Notes: generated from the sequence alone by a model not told the origin. 64,000 bases of DNA from Heterobasidion occidentale (GCA_039111635.1 JBCAQO010000009.1:372001-436000), one strand, 5' to 3'; shown: positions 34,094 through 48,186, counted from the stretch's first letter. A program made the numbers and translations.

Positions 34094-36966
34094 GGAGATT
34101 ATTGCAGATGGTTATCGTTATTCTAAGAATTTGGAGGTTCAATACGAATCAGGATGCAATCTCTCCTTCGCCTTTCAAAGACCGAGGACTCCGGTCACCC
34201 CCATATGCTTCCTCCTCTTCTGTCCCGCTGCCGACTTTCTCCCTTCCCTCAACCATACTGCGCCCCAGAAGGGTCATGCAAACACACAGAAGGTCTCGCT
34301 GTAGATACGGAAGAACACCCTCCAATGGACCCACCAAGGTCGGATTTCACTCCGACCAACGCTGTCCGAAGGCACCCCTTCTCTCGAGTCATTAACCAGC
34401 CTGGTTGCTGGGCCTGTTTTACCCAGTTAAGCGACTGCGCGACTTACATCCTCGACGTTGTATCTCGTCCCTGCGGCTATCGACGGCGACAAACATTGTT
34501 GGGGCGTTTGACACTCCCAAGAGTTCCAGCGCTTTCCACGTCATACTAGAGCCTCTTCGTCATGGGTTTCATCATCAGGCAGACTTTGGAAACGGCCTTT
34601 CACTATATACGGTCCGAGCAGGTCCGAGCGCCCTCCTCCACAAGGACCCCAGCAGTGGCGTATCGGTCCTCTTACTTCCCAGAAAATTAGCTGGTGAGTT
34701 TCTTCTTTGGGTGACTGGCATCGCACCGCTAACTATTTGCCCTAGGGTCAACGATTCTAGTATCCGGCGACTGGGCCCATGTCAGTCGGACACATTTTAT
34801 TTCGCATCTAGGGACAGTTCCGACGCCTTCAGATCTTGCCTAGAGTCTAGATTGTTCAGGTAAAGACCAGCACGGACCCGGCAAGTTCGAGACCGCAGTG
34901 CATCCGTACACGGTCGATCAAGTTATCGCCACACTCTCACACCCAGAATTCAAGCTGCGGCTGTGCGCTGCCACCATCATATGCTATCGCCCTTTCGCAG
35001 GGCAAAACATCTATGCATTCGCGATGGAAGTCTAATGGCTTACGGTCCAAAACATAATACAGCATCTTCCCGAACACGTTCTCACACCTTCCTTTCATAT
35101 CCGACTCATCCTTTACATATGCGGTTAAGCAGATAAGTATCACCGATCAGACTCAAGCGTCGTATCTGTCCCCTTCGACAACCATCGACAACCATCGACA
35201 ACCATCTGTCCTGTCTCCGTCCCTTTCTACCCTAACACATCCGCGACGTCCCACAAACAGATATTATCGACTAGGTAAAGCAACTTCGGACCCTGGCCTC
35301 GGCTCGGCATATCCTCGTCGATCGCGGCCCGATCGCTCTGGCGCAATTCTACGCCTGTTCCTCCTTTTGCTGTGTTCGTATCGCATCTCTCCGGCGCATA
35401 CCGTCATCTAACCGAGATCTTTCCATACATCATGCCAGATCCTAAGCTGTGCCAACTCGCAACATGTGCTTTGTTCAGGTATTCTCTTCTCTGAGTTCGT
35501 TCACGACGAACGAATGGGGATCCCGCGGCCTGCCCTCTTGATATTTGCATCTCTTACAGTAAAAGCTTTCTTTCTGTTACGTACACTCTCCGTCCCGCAT
35601 GCGCGCCGTCTGTATCCGTGATTCTTAATAGTAGGAGAGCCGTGTCCCGCACCGTACCGTCCAACCCGCCTACAGTCGTATTTCTACCGCAGGTTGCAGG
35701 CAGAAGTCGGGGAACTTCACGACGGCTGAAGCACCCGACTAACCGCTCTCCTGCAGAAGCGCCTTACTCTAAGCCGCCTCAGACAACTTTTCGTGTATGG
35801 ATAATGTCTTCCTTTCTTCATACAGCTGCCGTCTTGTTGAGAAGGGGTGCCGCACAAAGGCACCCCTTGCGCGTCACCAGACGAACGTGACAAGGCAAGG
35901 GGCCCCTAAAGGCCTGTATCAAAGCTTCTACAAGATCAGATACCCTCGCTTGTTGTCCACCTCCGTCCGGTGTACCTGAAGTTGGACCTTCGTGGTTGCC
36001 CATCCGAGCGTTTGTTCACAGACTGCAGCGGGGGCAACTCGGGCCGTGGCAACCAAGGTCAGATCAAGAGTCATTTGCTGTTTGCAGCAGGTGCCTCTAC
36101 AGACGACAACATGTCTCCTGATCTCTGGCTGATATCAAGTGGCCCGGCCGTGTCTAAGCACTTCAGAAGAAAAGCTGTTTGTGGATTTACTTTGCAGTAT
36201 CCATATTAGATGAGCGCCAGCTGCATGTTATTCTTTTTTTTTGACAAGCATTATCAGACAGAAGCTAAATGGGTTCAGCTCTGCTTAACTCAGCTATGGC
36301 GGAAGCTGCATTTCTCCTGGTGTTATCAGGCTGCATCTCATTAGGTTGTCCAGGTTTTCGAGGTGATAATTCAACAGATTATCTTATGTGTTAGTTGTTG
36401 ACAGAGAATGCCGGTCATACAATACGAGGCATTGTAAGTCCTCATATAACGGATTGTATACCTTAGACGGAAGCCGTCTTTAACAGTTTGCATATCTGCG
36501 GGCTAGAGCACAACCGTTAAAACAAGGTGTGCCAACGCGTACGTATACCCAGCAATTGTTCGGGCATAGTCAGTTGGAGCATAGTAGTCGTCCTCAGGCC
36601 TCATGCGTTACCATGGGCGGCCATTTTATACAACGTCACGTTTAGATTTGTAGTGAGACTCATATTTTTGTAAACTGTTTTGGGACACTAGGTGCAGATA
36701 AACTAAAATACTTCGAGCCACATGTCTGCGGGGCATGATGTATACACCGCAATGGACCAACCTGCAAGGCTACGAAATGGTCCATCAGTGAATCGGCAGA
36801 AGACCGACTGTCAACACGGCTTCGAACAAGAGGCAAAGAATGGTAGAAAAGAAAGAACCATACGTGACACTTGCGGAATAGAATTTTGAATGGCAGTTGT
36901 CAGCGTACAATCGGACATCATAGACCGTCGTTACTGTAGAGAAAGGAGATGAGATGGAGCCGCGAG
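34094..36966. other. gene-poor stretch of about 2.9 kb
   Basis: Only short frames without family features are present. It holds three copies of ACCATCGACA (35176-35205) and T-rich runs near 36230. It may contain a decayed gene or non-coding RNA, but nothing can be supported. Confidence 0.45.
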
Positions 36967-39605
36967 TTAGACTACTTCGGCCTGCATGGGTACCGCCTGT
37001 CCGCCTTTCGCAGCACCAGGGGTAAAAGTGTGCCAGCGATCGTTGTAACGGACATCTGCAAGCGGAGAATGTAAGAATCTGAATGCGTGACAACTCCGCT
37101 CGATACGTACCTAGTGGACGACCTCCATACATATATTGCTGGAATTTGGCTACGATGAAAATTTATTGCAGTCAGCTCGATTAATAACCCGACTGATTGG
37201 TATATAACGCACCAATGGCCGTCTCGGCCTCTCCAACCTGAGCGAACTGAACTACTCCAGCACCTTTCGATCGTGTCCCTTCAAACAAGATCTCTGCAAG
37301 CTCAACTTGGCCGGTCGTTTCGAAAAGTTCGACGAGATCCTCGTTGGCGGTCGACCAGGGGAGCTAAGACACGACGACAAGAAAATTAATACCTCATGAA
37401 GACAGATGACAGTGGATCACATACATTGCGAACCATAATCTGCTGACTTGGCTCCGGCTCATACCCCGCTGCGCCATATCCAGCCTGGGCACTGAAACCA
37501 GCGGCAGGGGGAGCCCCATACCCGTCCATTCTCAATCCGCCCGACTGCTGATCTGGGCCGATATAGTCTGCGTACAAATCTTGGTTCGAGAAATCGCGCC
37601 CAGCAGCGGCACCACCAAAACCGCCACCGCCACCACGACCAAAGCTGCCGCGCCCGCCGAATCCACGAAGACCGCCGCGGAAACCACCTCTGAGGCCACG
37701 CAGCCCTCCGCGGAAGCCACCCGGGCCAGAGAGGCCGGCGTAACGATCCTGATGATGATGAGCCAATATTCTTCTTAGAGCGAAGGAATTAAACATACCT
37801 CACGAACTTCGAGAGTCCGGCCGTACCAGTCAAACCCGTTGTACATGCCTGAACGAGGATTGAGTTTCCGCACTAAGATGGTGGCATGTAAACGAAACAC
37901 ACTTATGGCTTGCCCGGCATCCTTCGCTGTCTCGAAAATAACAGTACCGCTCCCCTTAGGCCGACCGTCGGCACCGATGTTGATATCAGCGCGAACAATG
38001 TTCCCGGCAGATCGGAATAAGTCCTTCAAATCTTGCCATCCGGCTTGGTAAGGTAGCTAGAAATAGACACAGTTTGAAAACAAGAGGAGAAGGAGGATTA
38101 TATTTGCAACTCACATTTCCAACATACAGTTGGTTACCGGGATTATTAGCACCGCCAAAAGAGTTGTGGTACGCGGGACGCGGCGGCGGCGCTGCATGCA
38201 GGCCCTGTCCAGCCATAGCCATCCCAATTTTCCCTGGTACAGGTGTAGCACCGAAACGGGACTCATTTTCACGATCCTGAGTGACAACCGCTTAGAGCAG
38301 TAGACGTAACGGAGATAATTGCACGCACTTCGCGAATGAAGACCGGACGACCGAGCAGCGGAGACTCAGAGAGCTCTCGAACAGAGCGTTGAGCGTCTTC
38401 ATGGGAGGCAAATTCAACGATGCTAAATGATAGTACGAACTGAGTAGGAACGAGGAGGAAGTATATAAAGAGAAATGCGTACCCGCAACCCTTGGAGATC
38501 CCGGTTGGTGTGACAAGCACTTCCGCGAAGAGGACCTCACCAGCTAACAAATCCCAAAAGAAAAACCCATCAATAACAGATCCTCACATCTCGCTTTTCC
38601 ATCAGCAAAACCAGAAAACTATAAAATGACCCCGCGCCTGCCCCGCTCCCTCGAGCTCAGCAAGATCCTTGCCTCCGGCTCCGGCTCCGTCAAAACGAGA
38701 ACCATGAGGACGAGGCTGTTGATGCCAAAGCCGCAAACGGTAACGTGAGTCGAAACGCCAAACGCCTCCGTTCCGCTCAACCTAGACACCTCGGTCTCGA
38801 TGTCATCCACATCTTTGCCCACTTCTCGCACCATTGCAACCTCGTCCTCGTCACCAGGCCGGTCCTATAGGCAAGACAAGGACCCCCGCCACCACCGAAA
38901 CCACCAAAAATAACAGCAGCTAATCCCCACCCACCTCCCCTCATGAATTCCATCAAGTCACGGTACTTGACGTCGTAGCTCAGGTTGCCGACATAGACCC
39001 GATTTTCACGTTTGCTCAGCTTGGCAAACTCGACGGCCTCTTCGTGCGGCGCATTCATGGGGCCACCGAGCGAGCGCGGGAACGGCTCAGACGGCTTTCG
39101 GTCCCGAGACCTCGAACGGCTGCGACTCCGAGATGGGGAGTGCGTGCGCGATCGAGAGCGCCTGGGGCGCCGTCGTGGAGAGGCAGAACGACGGCGTGAA
39201 CGGGAGCGTGAACGAGAGCGGCGGCGGCGCTGGCAAAAAATAGGGGTATTAGAAATTGCCGTTCAACGTTTTCCACCACAGAAAAATCAGCACTTACATC
39301 CCCGCCTCGTCTGTCCTCAGGCTCCCAGTGATCTCCACGACCGCCACCCCCGCGAGTTCGCACTATGTATTGAGATTGGGATGTCAGAATTTGAACCATG
39401 TGGACGTTGACCGTGAAACGCGAGAATGTTGAGGATACTCACCAGAATCACGACGGTCACGCTCCCTCTCGCGAGGACGCTCTCTCTCTCGTTCGCGTTC
39501 CGGCTTCACCTCGCGTTCGCGTTCGCGTTCACGGTCAAAGTCACGATCCTTGTCCTTCTCGCGCTTATCGTCAACTTCGTCTTTGGTCTTCATATCAACG
39601 TCCAT
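36967..39605 (-). CDS. Gbp2/Hrb1-type RNA-binding protein, three RRMs
   Basis: The N-terminus is a charged Arg/Glu/Asp region (MDVDMKTKDEVDDKREK, DREREREREV), followed by RS repeats and SLGGPMNAPHEEAVEFAKL. RRM1 has NRVYVGNLSYDVKYRDLMEF, EVLVTPTGISKGCG and IVEFASHEDAQRSVRELSE. After a Gly/Pro linker, RRM2 has NQLYVGN/LPYQAGWQDLKDLF, RPKGSGTVIFETAKDAGQAI. A long GGFRGGLRG (RGG-like) and Tyr/Gln-rich linker leads to RRM3, QQIMVRN/LPWSTANEDLVELF, KGAGVVQFAQVGEAE, ending VPMQAEVV. This is the plan of yeast Gbp2/Hrb1: SR-like mRNA-binding proteins that couple splicing control to nuclear export. About nine introns, several inside RRMs. Confidence 0.87.
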
Positions 39606-40790
39606 GGCCGTGAAAGTTCTGGAGACTGTGATACTAGAAAATATAGGTTAGTGAGAGGAATGAGAGGCGCAATGAGGTCGCGAGGCTATTTTTCGTCGAG
39701 GGGGAAAGATGACTGAATGAAAGCAGACCGAAGCGTCGGTGCTTGAAAACGAAAGCCGCTGTCGGCGCTTGATTTGGTGGCGCAACCGTGGCCGAATCTC
39801 AAAAAATACCATTCTTTTATGTGATTCGTGCTCTTCCTCACGCGGCCTCACGAAGAAAATGCCCAGTGCTGGCAAAATCATGAGCACTTGATACATGATG
39901 TCGATATGGCCTTCAATTCCCTAGTGTGCCCCAGTGACAGTGTGCAACTTCTCATCGTGATAATGAGGCAAATGCTTTGGGACTATTCTGCCAGGTGTGT
40001 CACCGGTCTGTGCCCACCCAGTATTGAGCTTCCTTCCATTCATTGATTCACGACGCATGGCCTATCTACTCAGTTCCAAGGGCTTCAAATCGCTTTCAAA
40101 TCTCCATGAATGTAACTTAGCCGCATTATATCGTCCCGCTTCTTATCTACGCTCATTGGCACTTCACATGACCAACCAATGTTGCCCAGCGGACGTTTTT
40201 GAGACGTGATGCACAGGCATGAGGACGGTGCGTACAGGTATATGGAATAGCTGTGAATGCCGCCCTGCATGAATCGCGACCTCAGGTGAGCTCCCGGTGT
40301 GAATTCTCATATTGAGTCCAAAGCTACAATGCCAAAGAGTAGCCGAATCCAGTATGAACGGGAAGTACACCAGTGTCCAAATTTGGATCAGCTTACGAGC
40401 CTACGAAGCTTCTTATGGGTCTTTAGGCTGAGCACTCGGTCTAGCTGTTCATCCTGGTCAGTACAATACAAGGTGTTTTCCTTACTAGGGTCTTTTCGCC
40501 GACGCTCTGTTCGTTGTAGCGTGAGGTGTTCAACTCCCGAAGCGCATCAGTATGCACGCGCCTCATGAACTTGGACGCGATTAGGTTGACCAGCTCTCGA
40601 TCGCGTCTCCTGCCTTTTATCTAGCTCCGTTCTGGTGACAGGAAGAGAGTCTTAACATCTACCTGTCATCCGGCCTTCTAGTTTTGCATAGAAGCTAACA
40701 GGGCTCGAAGCATGTTCATATAAGTCTAGCCGCCAAGGTTCGTGTTCCACAATTCTCCCTCATCACATTCGCTCACCCAGATACCGATCA
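39606..40790. other. intergenic, no gene seen
   Basis: Divergent promoters of the Gbp2-type gene (-) and the GH47 gene (+). No supported gene. Confidence 0.4.
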
Positions 40791-43230
40791 ATGAAGACTT
40801 GCTGCCTGCACGCGATATCCCTAGCTCTCTTGTATGCTCCTGCCGTGTTCTGTGCGCAAGTGCAGAAGCAGGGACTCACCTTGCCGTCAAGCGCGAGCAC
40901 ACATCGCCAAGCAGTGCGAGATATATTCACTGACAGTTACCAGGCCTATAGGCATGCATATACTGTCTTCGGCTGCACTTCTCCGAATTGAACAGCTGCA
41001 TAGGACATACGCTTTCGGACATGATGATCTTTCTCCTCTCAGTCAAAGTTTCTCTGATGGTCGCAATGGATGGGGCGCGAGCATTGTCGACGCCATGGGA
41101 ACAATGGTTCGTGTCCTCATCTGCCTATTCCGCAATTCGACGCATATGTGGCTTTCACGGTAGCAAATAATGGGTCTTACCGTGAGTGTAGAGTAAATAC
41201 GCTCAGATTCACGGCCTAACATAGAATGAATTCAGGGAATATTCGAAGAAGCCCTTAATTTTACGCAGAATATCAACTTCAACGTCTCTAACACGCCAGA
41301 CACTGTCAAGTGAGTGTTCGCCGATCTCACAACAGGAGCTATTGTGCCAATACAATGTAAATTCACAGCTTATTCGAAACTACTATCCGCTACGTTGGGG
41401 GTCTTCTGAGCGCATATGAACTCAGTGGAAAGAAGCACAGCTTCTTGGTGAGCAAAGTCAAGCAGCTTGCTGACAAGTTAGCATATGCTTGGGCACCAGT
41501 AGGGCCATCCAATTACTCTAGAAGTAGCTAGTTCTTACACACATCTGTAGGGCCTCGTAGTCCCATTTAATACCATCGACTTCACGAGCAACACGCCAAT
41601 TATCGAAACGGTATGTTTGGCAAAACGCTATCAGACTCTTTCGCCGATTTAACCTTCTATCCAGACAGGGATCGCGGCAGTTGGCACTGTAAGCATCCGA
41701 TTTTGCTACGTTCCACAGCGCAAGTGAGGCCTAAAATAAAATTATAGTTGACCTTGGAATGGTCAACGCTTAGGTTGGTACCTGCTCGGGCTCCGTATTT
41801 CTCCAGCCCAACTCAAACGATCAATAACAGCAAGTACACGGGTAACGATACATATCGCCAGCTAACGGTAGACACTTTCAAGCATTTGGCGGAGAACGTA
41901 CGCACAGAACTACTATATTGGGATTTGAATTGATAGAAATCGTGTGTTGCTTTCGAACAGCCTGCGCCTCTTCCAGGTATGCCGCGTTCCGTGTTTCATC
42001 GTGCTTCTCGCTCATGTGAGCGTATAGGGCTTCCCGCCCAGGACATAGACCCCTCAACAGGCGAGCCTTTTGGTGGATATGTCGTATGTCTTTTCTTCTC
42101 GGGAATGTCTACATCGCCTCGCTCAATCGCTTGACATGCTCAAGACATGGGGTGGCGGATCAGACAGCTACTTTGAATACCTCATCAAATATGCCCGCCT
42201 CTCTAACACTGACGACAATACATTCGCCAACGCGTGGCGGACAGCTGTCGACTCATCGATCAGCACCCTCGCCAGGGTAATCTCGGTCTAGAGTAGACTG
42301 CTCTATCACGTCTGATTTCTATATCTGACTACAGACCTCGACTGTGGGCAATCGCCTGTACATGGCTGACTTCGACGAGAATCGTCAAATTCGACACGTC
42401 GGTTCTCATCTAGAATGTTTCATGGCAGGAAACTGGCTTCTCGGAGGCAAGCTTATCAACAACGCCACAATTGTCGATATTGCTCTCAAGCTGAATGATG
42501 CATGCTGGAACACATATGCCGGCGATGCGTGCGTTGTTTTTGTCATATGATCCGACCATCATGTTTGACGTTCATGGACTCACAGCACTGGCATTGGCCC
42601 AGAATCTTTCGCCTACATATCCTCAGACGGAAATTTCACAGGCGGCGATGCCCCCACCGCGGAGCAGTTAGCGTTCTACAACGAACACGGGTACTACATC
42701 ACCGGTTCAGACTACATCCAGCGCCCGGAGGTACTCGAGTCGAATTTCTACGCGTGGCGGGTGACAGGCAACACGACATACCTGGACAGGGCAGCGAGTG
42801 CGGTGAAGAGCTTCCAGACATTCTTGAAGACGCCTACTGGCTATGCGGGGATTAATGATGTTAATGACAAGGACACGACGAAGATCGATGATACAGAGAG
42901 TTTCTGGTACGCGGAGGTGTTGAAGTATCTGTGAGTCTTCCCCTTTTCGAATAACAAGCATCATAACGTTGTCGCTCAATGACTGGTGTGTTAGGTACCT
43001 GACGTTCGACGACCCGGAGCATATCAGCCTCGACCACTGTGAGCCAACTCATCCCCTGATAACTTTCGGCGTTTATCATATGATGTAACATAGATGTCTT
43101 TAACACCGAAGGGCACCCTTTTATAGCACCTCCTGCGAAGCCGACATACGGCACCGGTTTGCTCCCTACCTCCCTGAAGCGGTCCACCTCGCAATCTGAT
43201 ACCGTCCATCACAACGCATTTGGTCTATAG
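40791..43230 (+). CDS. secreted alpha-1,2-mannosidase (GH47)
   Basis: Begins [19 protein letters not shown], a signal peptide of about 22 residues. Exons then encode [33 protein letters not shown] with [98 protein letters not shown] and [18 protein letters not shown], ending with FNTEGHPF (the FNTEAHP motif near the calcium site). These are the GH47 landmarks in order. Known: GH47 trims alpha-1,2-mannose from N-glycans; secreted fungal members also act on extracellular mannans. The tail ends HHNAFGL. The first intron junctions near 40950-41008 could not be fixed. Confidence 0.88.
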
Positions 43231-44065
43231 GGCTCACACGACTGTTTGCCGGTTCTATCTTTGATACTATGTACATCAGGGTTTGTGAGGCATATTGGTT
43301 TTATTGGTTTTAAGATAGCCAAAGCGCTACATGAATTACACGCACTCTACTGTATACCTCGGCGGATCTCGGACTACCTATGCTTCACAGGGGAAGCAGA
43401 GCATATATCTATATCTATTTGCAGACACCAGTTACGACTGTAGCGACAATCAGCAACTGCATTCCCTTTCAAGTCTCTTCGAGGGAAAACACGTAATTAC
43501 AGCGCCGTCTCCATCTTGATACAGTAGAGCAAGCGAGACACGATCCCGGAATCTCGAAATCCCTGCCACGACCCAGTGGATGCAGATGTGGTCGATAGTT
43601 GATGTATTATTGGTATTTTCCGAGGAAACCGGTCAATACACATACATGTCGCCGCAACTGATGGCAGCAATGGCGTTTCGGAAATCGCGACGACATCTCT
43701 GTAAGGGGGCCCTGCGAGATCGTTCATTCTCGCGAAGCATCACACGTCTGGACTAGAAGGCCCGTGACCAGGTCATGTGATCACGACGCGTCTTTATAAA
43801 GTTACGCGACGAGAAGCTATAAGCAGCTCGAACGCATGGTTGATCTAATAATCTCGATTAGTAGCAAGTACACGAGTAAAGGGGGGAGGGCATTAAAGTA
43901 AACTATACAGCCATCGCATCCGACGGAATGGTCGATGAAAGAAAGATACAAGTACAGTTTACAATTTGAATGGTGGATCGTAAAAGATGTCGTCAAAGGG
44001 TCCGTGAAAGCGATGGCGGAAAAATTGGGATCGAAGTTGGTCAACGTGAAAATGCTCTTCTCCCT
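43231..44065. other. intergenic, no gene seen
   Basis: Convergent 3' regions of the GH47 gene and the unknown gene at 44.1-44.8 kb. No supported gene. Confidence 0.4.
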
Positions 44066-44837
44066 CTAGTTGCTGCTATCCGAGTCCGTCGCCGAGTGCC
44101 CCGCCTCTGGAGCCTCGCGCGACTTGCGACCCCGCGCAGCGTCGGAGCCCTGGTTTGCCTTGCGGCTGCGTCTCCACACATGATGCGCAACGAGGTCGTT
44201 GACGACAGCTTGCGAAGCCGGGGCGAGCCCTACGAGGGGCGAGAACGAGAGCCGAAGAAGGTCGGCGGGGGTATAGACTAATGGTGTAGACGAGCCTGCC
44301 ACTACCACCACAAAATCAAACGGCAACAGTGAGTCAGGCTGAAGATAATCTTTGTGGGGAGGGAAGCTTACCTCGTGAGGATGGGGTATCATGCGAGCAC
44401 AGCTCGACAGCTTGCTTGACAGGTGAAGCAGCTATAGAGGGTGGGGGTGAAGAGCGCCAGCTCGAGGTGAGGCTTGCAGTGGACGAGGACGAGTCATTGC
44501 GCGAATGTGAATGGGCGCGCGAGGAAGTTAAGCGAGCGGGTGAGGAGGGGCTCGCGACACGGCGCTTCGGCTTCTGCACTGGTGCAGGCGCTGGTGCATT
44601 GGATGCGGGCGCGCGCGCACGCCAGGAAGAGGTTGTCGACGCGGGCGAGGGCGCGTGCTTATAGTGGCTGTAGGTATGTCCATGCCCGTGATTCGCGAAT
44701 GCTTCGTATCCATTATGCAGGTGTGCAGAGAGTGCAAGACCGACAGCATGGCCGTAAGGCGCACTGTGTGCGAGGAAGTGCCGCGATTGGGGAGCTCCGG
44801 AGGAGGGGAGAGAAGGGGACGATGCGACGGCGGCCAT
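44066..44837 (-). CDS. unknown agaricomycete protein
   Basis: Two exons. The first starts MAAVASSPSLPSSGAPQ, is His/Ser/Tyr-rich (YEAFANHGHGHTYSHYKHA) and then Ser/Arg/Pro-rich (KPKRRVASPSS). The donor is TCACGAG/GTAAGC near 44367. The second exon holds a compact conserved part, DSLLPFDFVVVVAGSSTPL with ADLLRLSFSPLVGLAP and VVNDLVAHHVWRRSRKA, and ends SATDSDSSN. I recall similar unnamed proteins in mushrooms but no function. There is no signal peptide. Confidence 0.6.
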
Positions 44838-45817
44838 TGGAGTTACTGAATGCTAAAGGGTTGTTGGAGGTAGAGGACAGCGTTATAGGATGAAGTTGAG
44901 GCTGGAGGAATCACAAGAAACTTAGAGTAGGCGAGGAGCACGAAGTACCGGAGGACTCGGGCAGAGCTGGACAGGTAGGAGTGGTCAAGTAGGCTAGGTA
45001 GTCGACTTGAGGGGAGTCATGCTGGGCTCGGCCGTCCATATTTATACGAAGTTCCAGCCCGGCGCAATCCCTAAGAGCACAGGAACAAGCTCGACAAATG
45101 ACCGCAGCGCTAGCCAGCATTGCGTTGCGCTGGGGCGTCGTCAGCGCTCACCTGCTTGTGTGCCCAGGCGTCCCCGAGTCCGAGCGTGTCCGGGCAAGAT
45201 CACGACGTTGCTAGAACGTCCGAGGACGAGCGTCCCGGCAGTGGGAGAACGTTCGAGGGCCCGTGCCTCAGCTGATGCCGAGGTCTGCGACGTGGCGCTG
45301 ACAATCAAACCGTTGGGGAAACCCGGCACATGACCAATGAAGCTGACGTGGCCCAAGGAGGGAACAGGGATGGAACGTCGAACAAGAATAGGTTAGGGAA
45401 GAACAGGGGTGCACTGACAAGAATGTGCTCGAACATACGTACCGATCCAAGGCGAACCTGTCGTCGGCGCCGGCAACTCCAGGAGAGGCGGACGCCAGGG
45501 TGACTCAAGTTGAATGAGACGGACATCGGCCCAAGTCGCAGCTGATTTCTCAACATGATCCATCCTGCAGTGGGCCACAATCATGGTTGACACACCGGGT
45601 TTCCTACGTCCGTAAGCCTAGTACGCAGAAGGGCATCCGAATCATGCGTCATAAATGTGATGAGAGGTGACAGCGACTATGATAAACATTATAACGTGAC
45701 TAGTTATAGCAAAAGCATGCAACGAGCAGCAGGTGCATTTTGATAGTAGAGGCAGAATGGGGTGAATCGGATGGGGTGAAACAACCCCATGATGGAACAG
45801 AGTGATAGTGACGACGC
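44838..45817. other. intergenic, no gene seen
   Basis: Upstream region of the unknown gene at 44.8 kb and 3' flank of mam33. No supported gene. Confidence 0.4.
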
Positions 45818-47046
45818 TTAGGCGTCAACGAACGTCTTGACATTCTGCAGCCACCTCACATACTCCTGCAAACAACGGAGTGATGAGTAAACAAGTAGAC
45901 AGGTGTGGAACAAGAACTGAACAGACCTTCTGCTCCTTGTGCTCAGCGTACTCCGGAACGAAGAACGCAAGGCTCTCGTTGATGCCACGCTCCTGCAGGA
46001 ACTTGTCGAACTCGTCCTGCACGGCAACATCGAGCGTATCAAACTATTTCAAGGACTCGATCAATAAAAGGGTAAAGGTTGACACAGTCGCGTGCACAAA
46101 CCTGAGGCCCGATGTAAAGTCCTCTGCGCTTCCAGTCTGCCTCAGCAGTTAACTCAGTCGCAAGTTTGCTATCTTTGTAGAACGAGATGTTGTCCACGAG
46201 GAACGTTCCCTCCTGACACATCGCGTCGATGGTGAGTGCCCCCGATACGCCAGGCTGAGGGGTTCAAATACATAGGAAAATAGGAGTGAGTAGGACACAT
46301 GGCATAACGGGTCCAAGAAAAGACATACCTTCGAGATAGAAAACGAGCAACGAAGAGGGTACGACGTTGAGAGCTCATCTTCTTGTGACTCGCCCTCGGA
46401 TTCCTCCTGCTCGAGCTCGGACTCCTCGGGATTTTGGATATCGGCGATGGAGAAGATCAAACGAATGCTAAGAACGTGCGTCAACAGTAAGTTCAAATTT
46501 TCGACAAGCCCAAAGAAATGAATGCCTACTCTTCATTGCCAAACTTGCGGTGAATAGTGATCTCATCATTGCCAACCACGTCCTCAATCTACGGAACGGA
46601 ATGTTAGCGACCTGACGTTAAAGTGCAGACAGCTGTGGACATGTCATGGTGGTAGGAAAACATACCGTCCAGATACCCGACTGCTTGAAATCCTTCAAGA
46701 AATCAGGCTCTGCGTCCGTCGACGCCTCTTTCTCATACTGCAACTCCTCCGCCAGCTTCTGCGACAGTGCGAGGTCCGCTGGCAACAAAATGTCAATATT
46801 GCAAACTTCACACACACCCGACTCTCATTCTCGAATGAAGAGAAGAAAAACAGACTCACAAGACCCCTCACCAAGCCTCCTCACGCTCACTGAAAATGCC
46901 CTGACTGCAGGTTGCGCGACCGCGGCGGTCCGCGAAAGCGCAAGTGCAGGGAGACGCGAACGCACAGAGGTGGAGAGCAGCGAGCGGGTTGAGAGCGCCC
47001 TGCTCGACGAGGCGGTCAACTGGCGGAGAGAGCGGAGGACAGACAT
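45818..47046 (-). CDS. mam33: mitochondrial p32/Mam33 family protein
   Basis: Starts MSVLRSLRQLTASSSRALS, an Arg/Ser-rich N-terminus typical of a mitochondrial targeting peptide (about 50 residues). Then ADLALSQKLAEELQYEKEA, GIWTIEDVVGNDEITIHRKFGNE, SIRLIFSIADIQNPEESEL with an acidic loop, DNISFYKDSKLATELTAEA, YIGPQFDTLDVAVQDEFDKFL and ERGINESLAFFVPEYAEHK, ending WLQNVKTFVDA. These are the landmarks of MAM33/C1QBP, an acidic doughnut-shaped trimer of the mitochondrial matrix involved in mitoribosome function. About six introns. A mobile element begins about 109 bp upstream of the start codon, so its promoter has been rearranged. Confidence 0.92.
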
Positions 47047-47584
47047 TTTGAGTGCGTTTGCGTTTTTTGAGGATCGCTGGTGCGTCTGCTTTCGAAGTGA
47101 CGTGCAGGACCGTGAGAGTCTGGAAAAGCGAACTTTATGGGTGGCGTAGGAGTCTATGGCAACAGGGACTGGACTGCTCATTTTGCAATCGGATGCCGCG
47201 CTTTGACATAAGCGGCATGGCATATGACCCCAGAAACCCCTCGTTTAAATATTTATAATTAAAATTTCAACTTTCAGCACCAGTAAATGTACCAGCCAGG
47301 TCTGAAATTCCATAAGTGAGGTATGGAATAATACTAGCAAGGTATAAGTACTAGAGATTGGAGAAAGCAACCTGCCTAAGTAATATTGTGCTTCTATCAC
47401 TTATAAACCCACTCATGCTTATATGAAGAAATAAACATTATATTGAGAAATAAGGACAAGGGTCAACTCTATGCCCTTTGGTGGTTGGCTAGAGGAGGGC
47501 AAATAGAATGATCAAAAGTGTCTTGTCTGTGATATTAATGTTGAGTACACTCAGCAGGTCAGAAGGAATGGGCATTAGCATAGT

Positions 47585-48007
47585 GGCTATTATAACTTGA
47601 CCTGTTGGGACTCTGCAGAGTCAGTCTATCTGACGGTCCAAGCATCACATGCTAGGCGGCTCCGCTCCGGAGCATACATCAAGGTATTTGGCATGTTCTT
47701 AGGAGCCGACTGGTCCGATAGTTCTCTAAGACATTGGAAGAGGATAAATGACAGGGTCATAGGTATAGCGGCTTAGTAAGATAGGCATTCACATGCCATG
47801 GGCTTCAGGCATATGAGCAAGCACCTTGTCGCACCTGGATAGATTGGTGCGACTGGAGAAGTACAAGAATGGGCACTGACTGAGAGAGACGGCAACCCAC
47901 ACTCTTCTGGGATGGGAACCTAGAGAAGCATACAGACTCTTACCCTATGCCCTATACAGTATATAAGGCCCATACAATAGGCTGAGGAACTTCAGTCTAC
48001 TCTCTTC
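47585..48007 (+). repeat. left inner arm, LTR-like
   Basis: Contains TGTTGGGACTCTGCAGAG at 47603, a typical LTR 5' end, and a TATA-like CAGTATATAAGG at about 47959. Inverted copy at 48187-48605. Confidence 0.7.
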
Positions 48008-48186
48008 ATTCATTCACAGTCTTCACACTGTGGATGTTATGAACTGCTCGTTCGGTAACCCAAGAGTAACAGGTTCTTCCCTAGGTCGCATGAAGGACTG
48101 AGTAGATGAGGGAGTCTTGACTGTATTAGAAGATGTAATACAGGAGTAGTTGCAGTGGTCCTACTGTAGGAAGACAATGGCAAACA

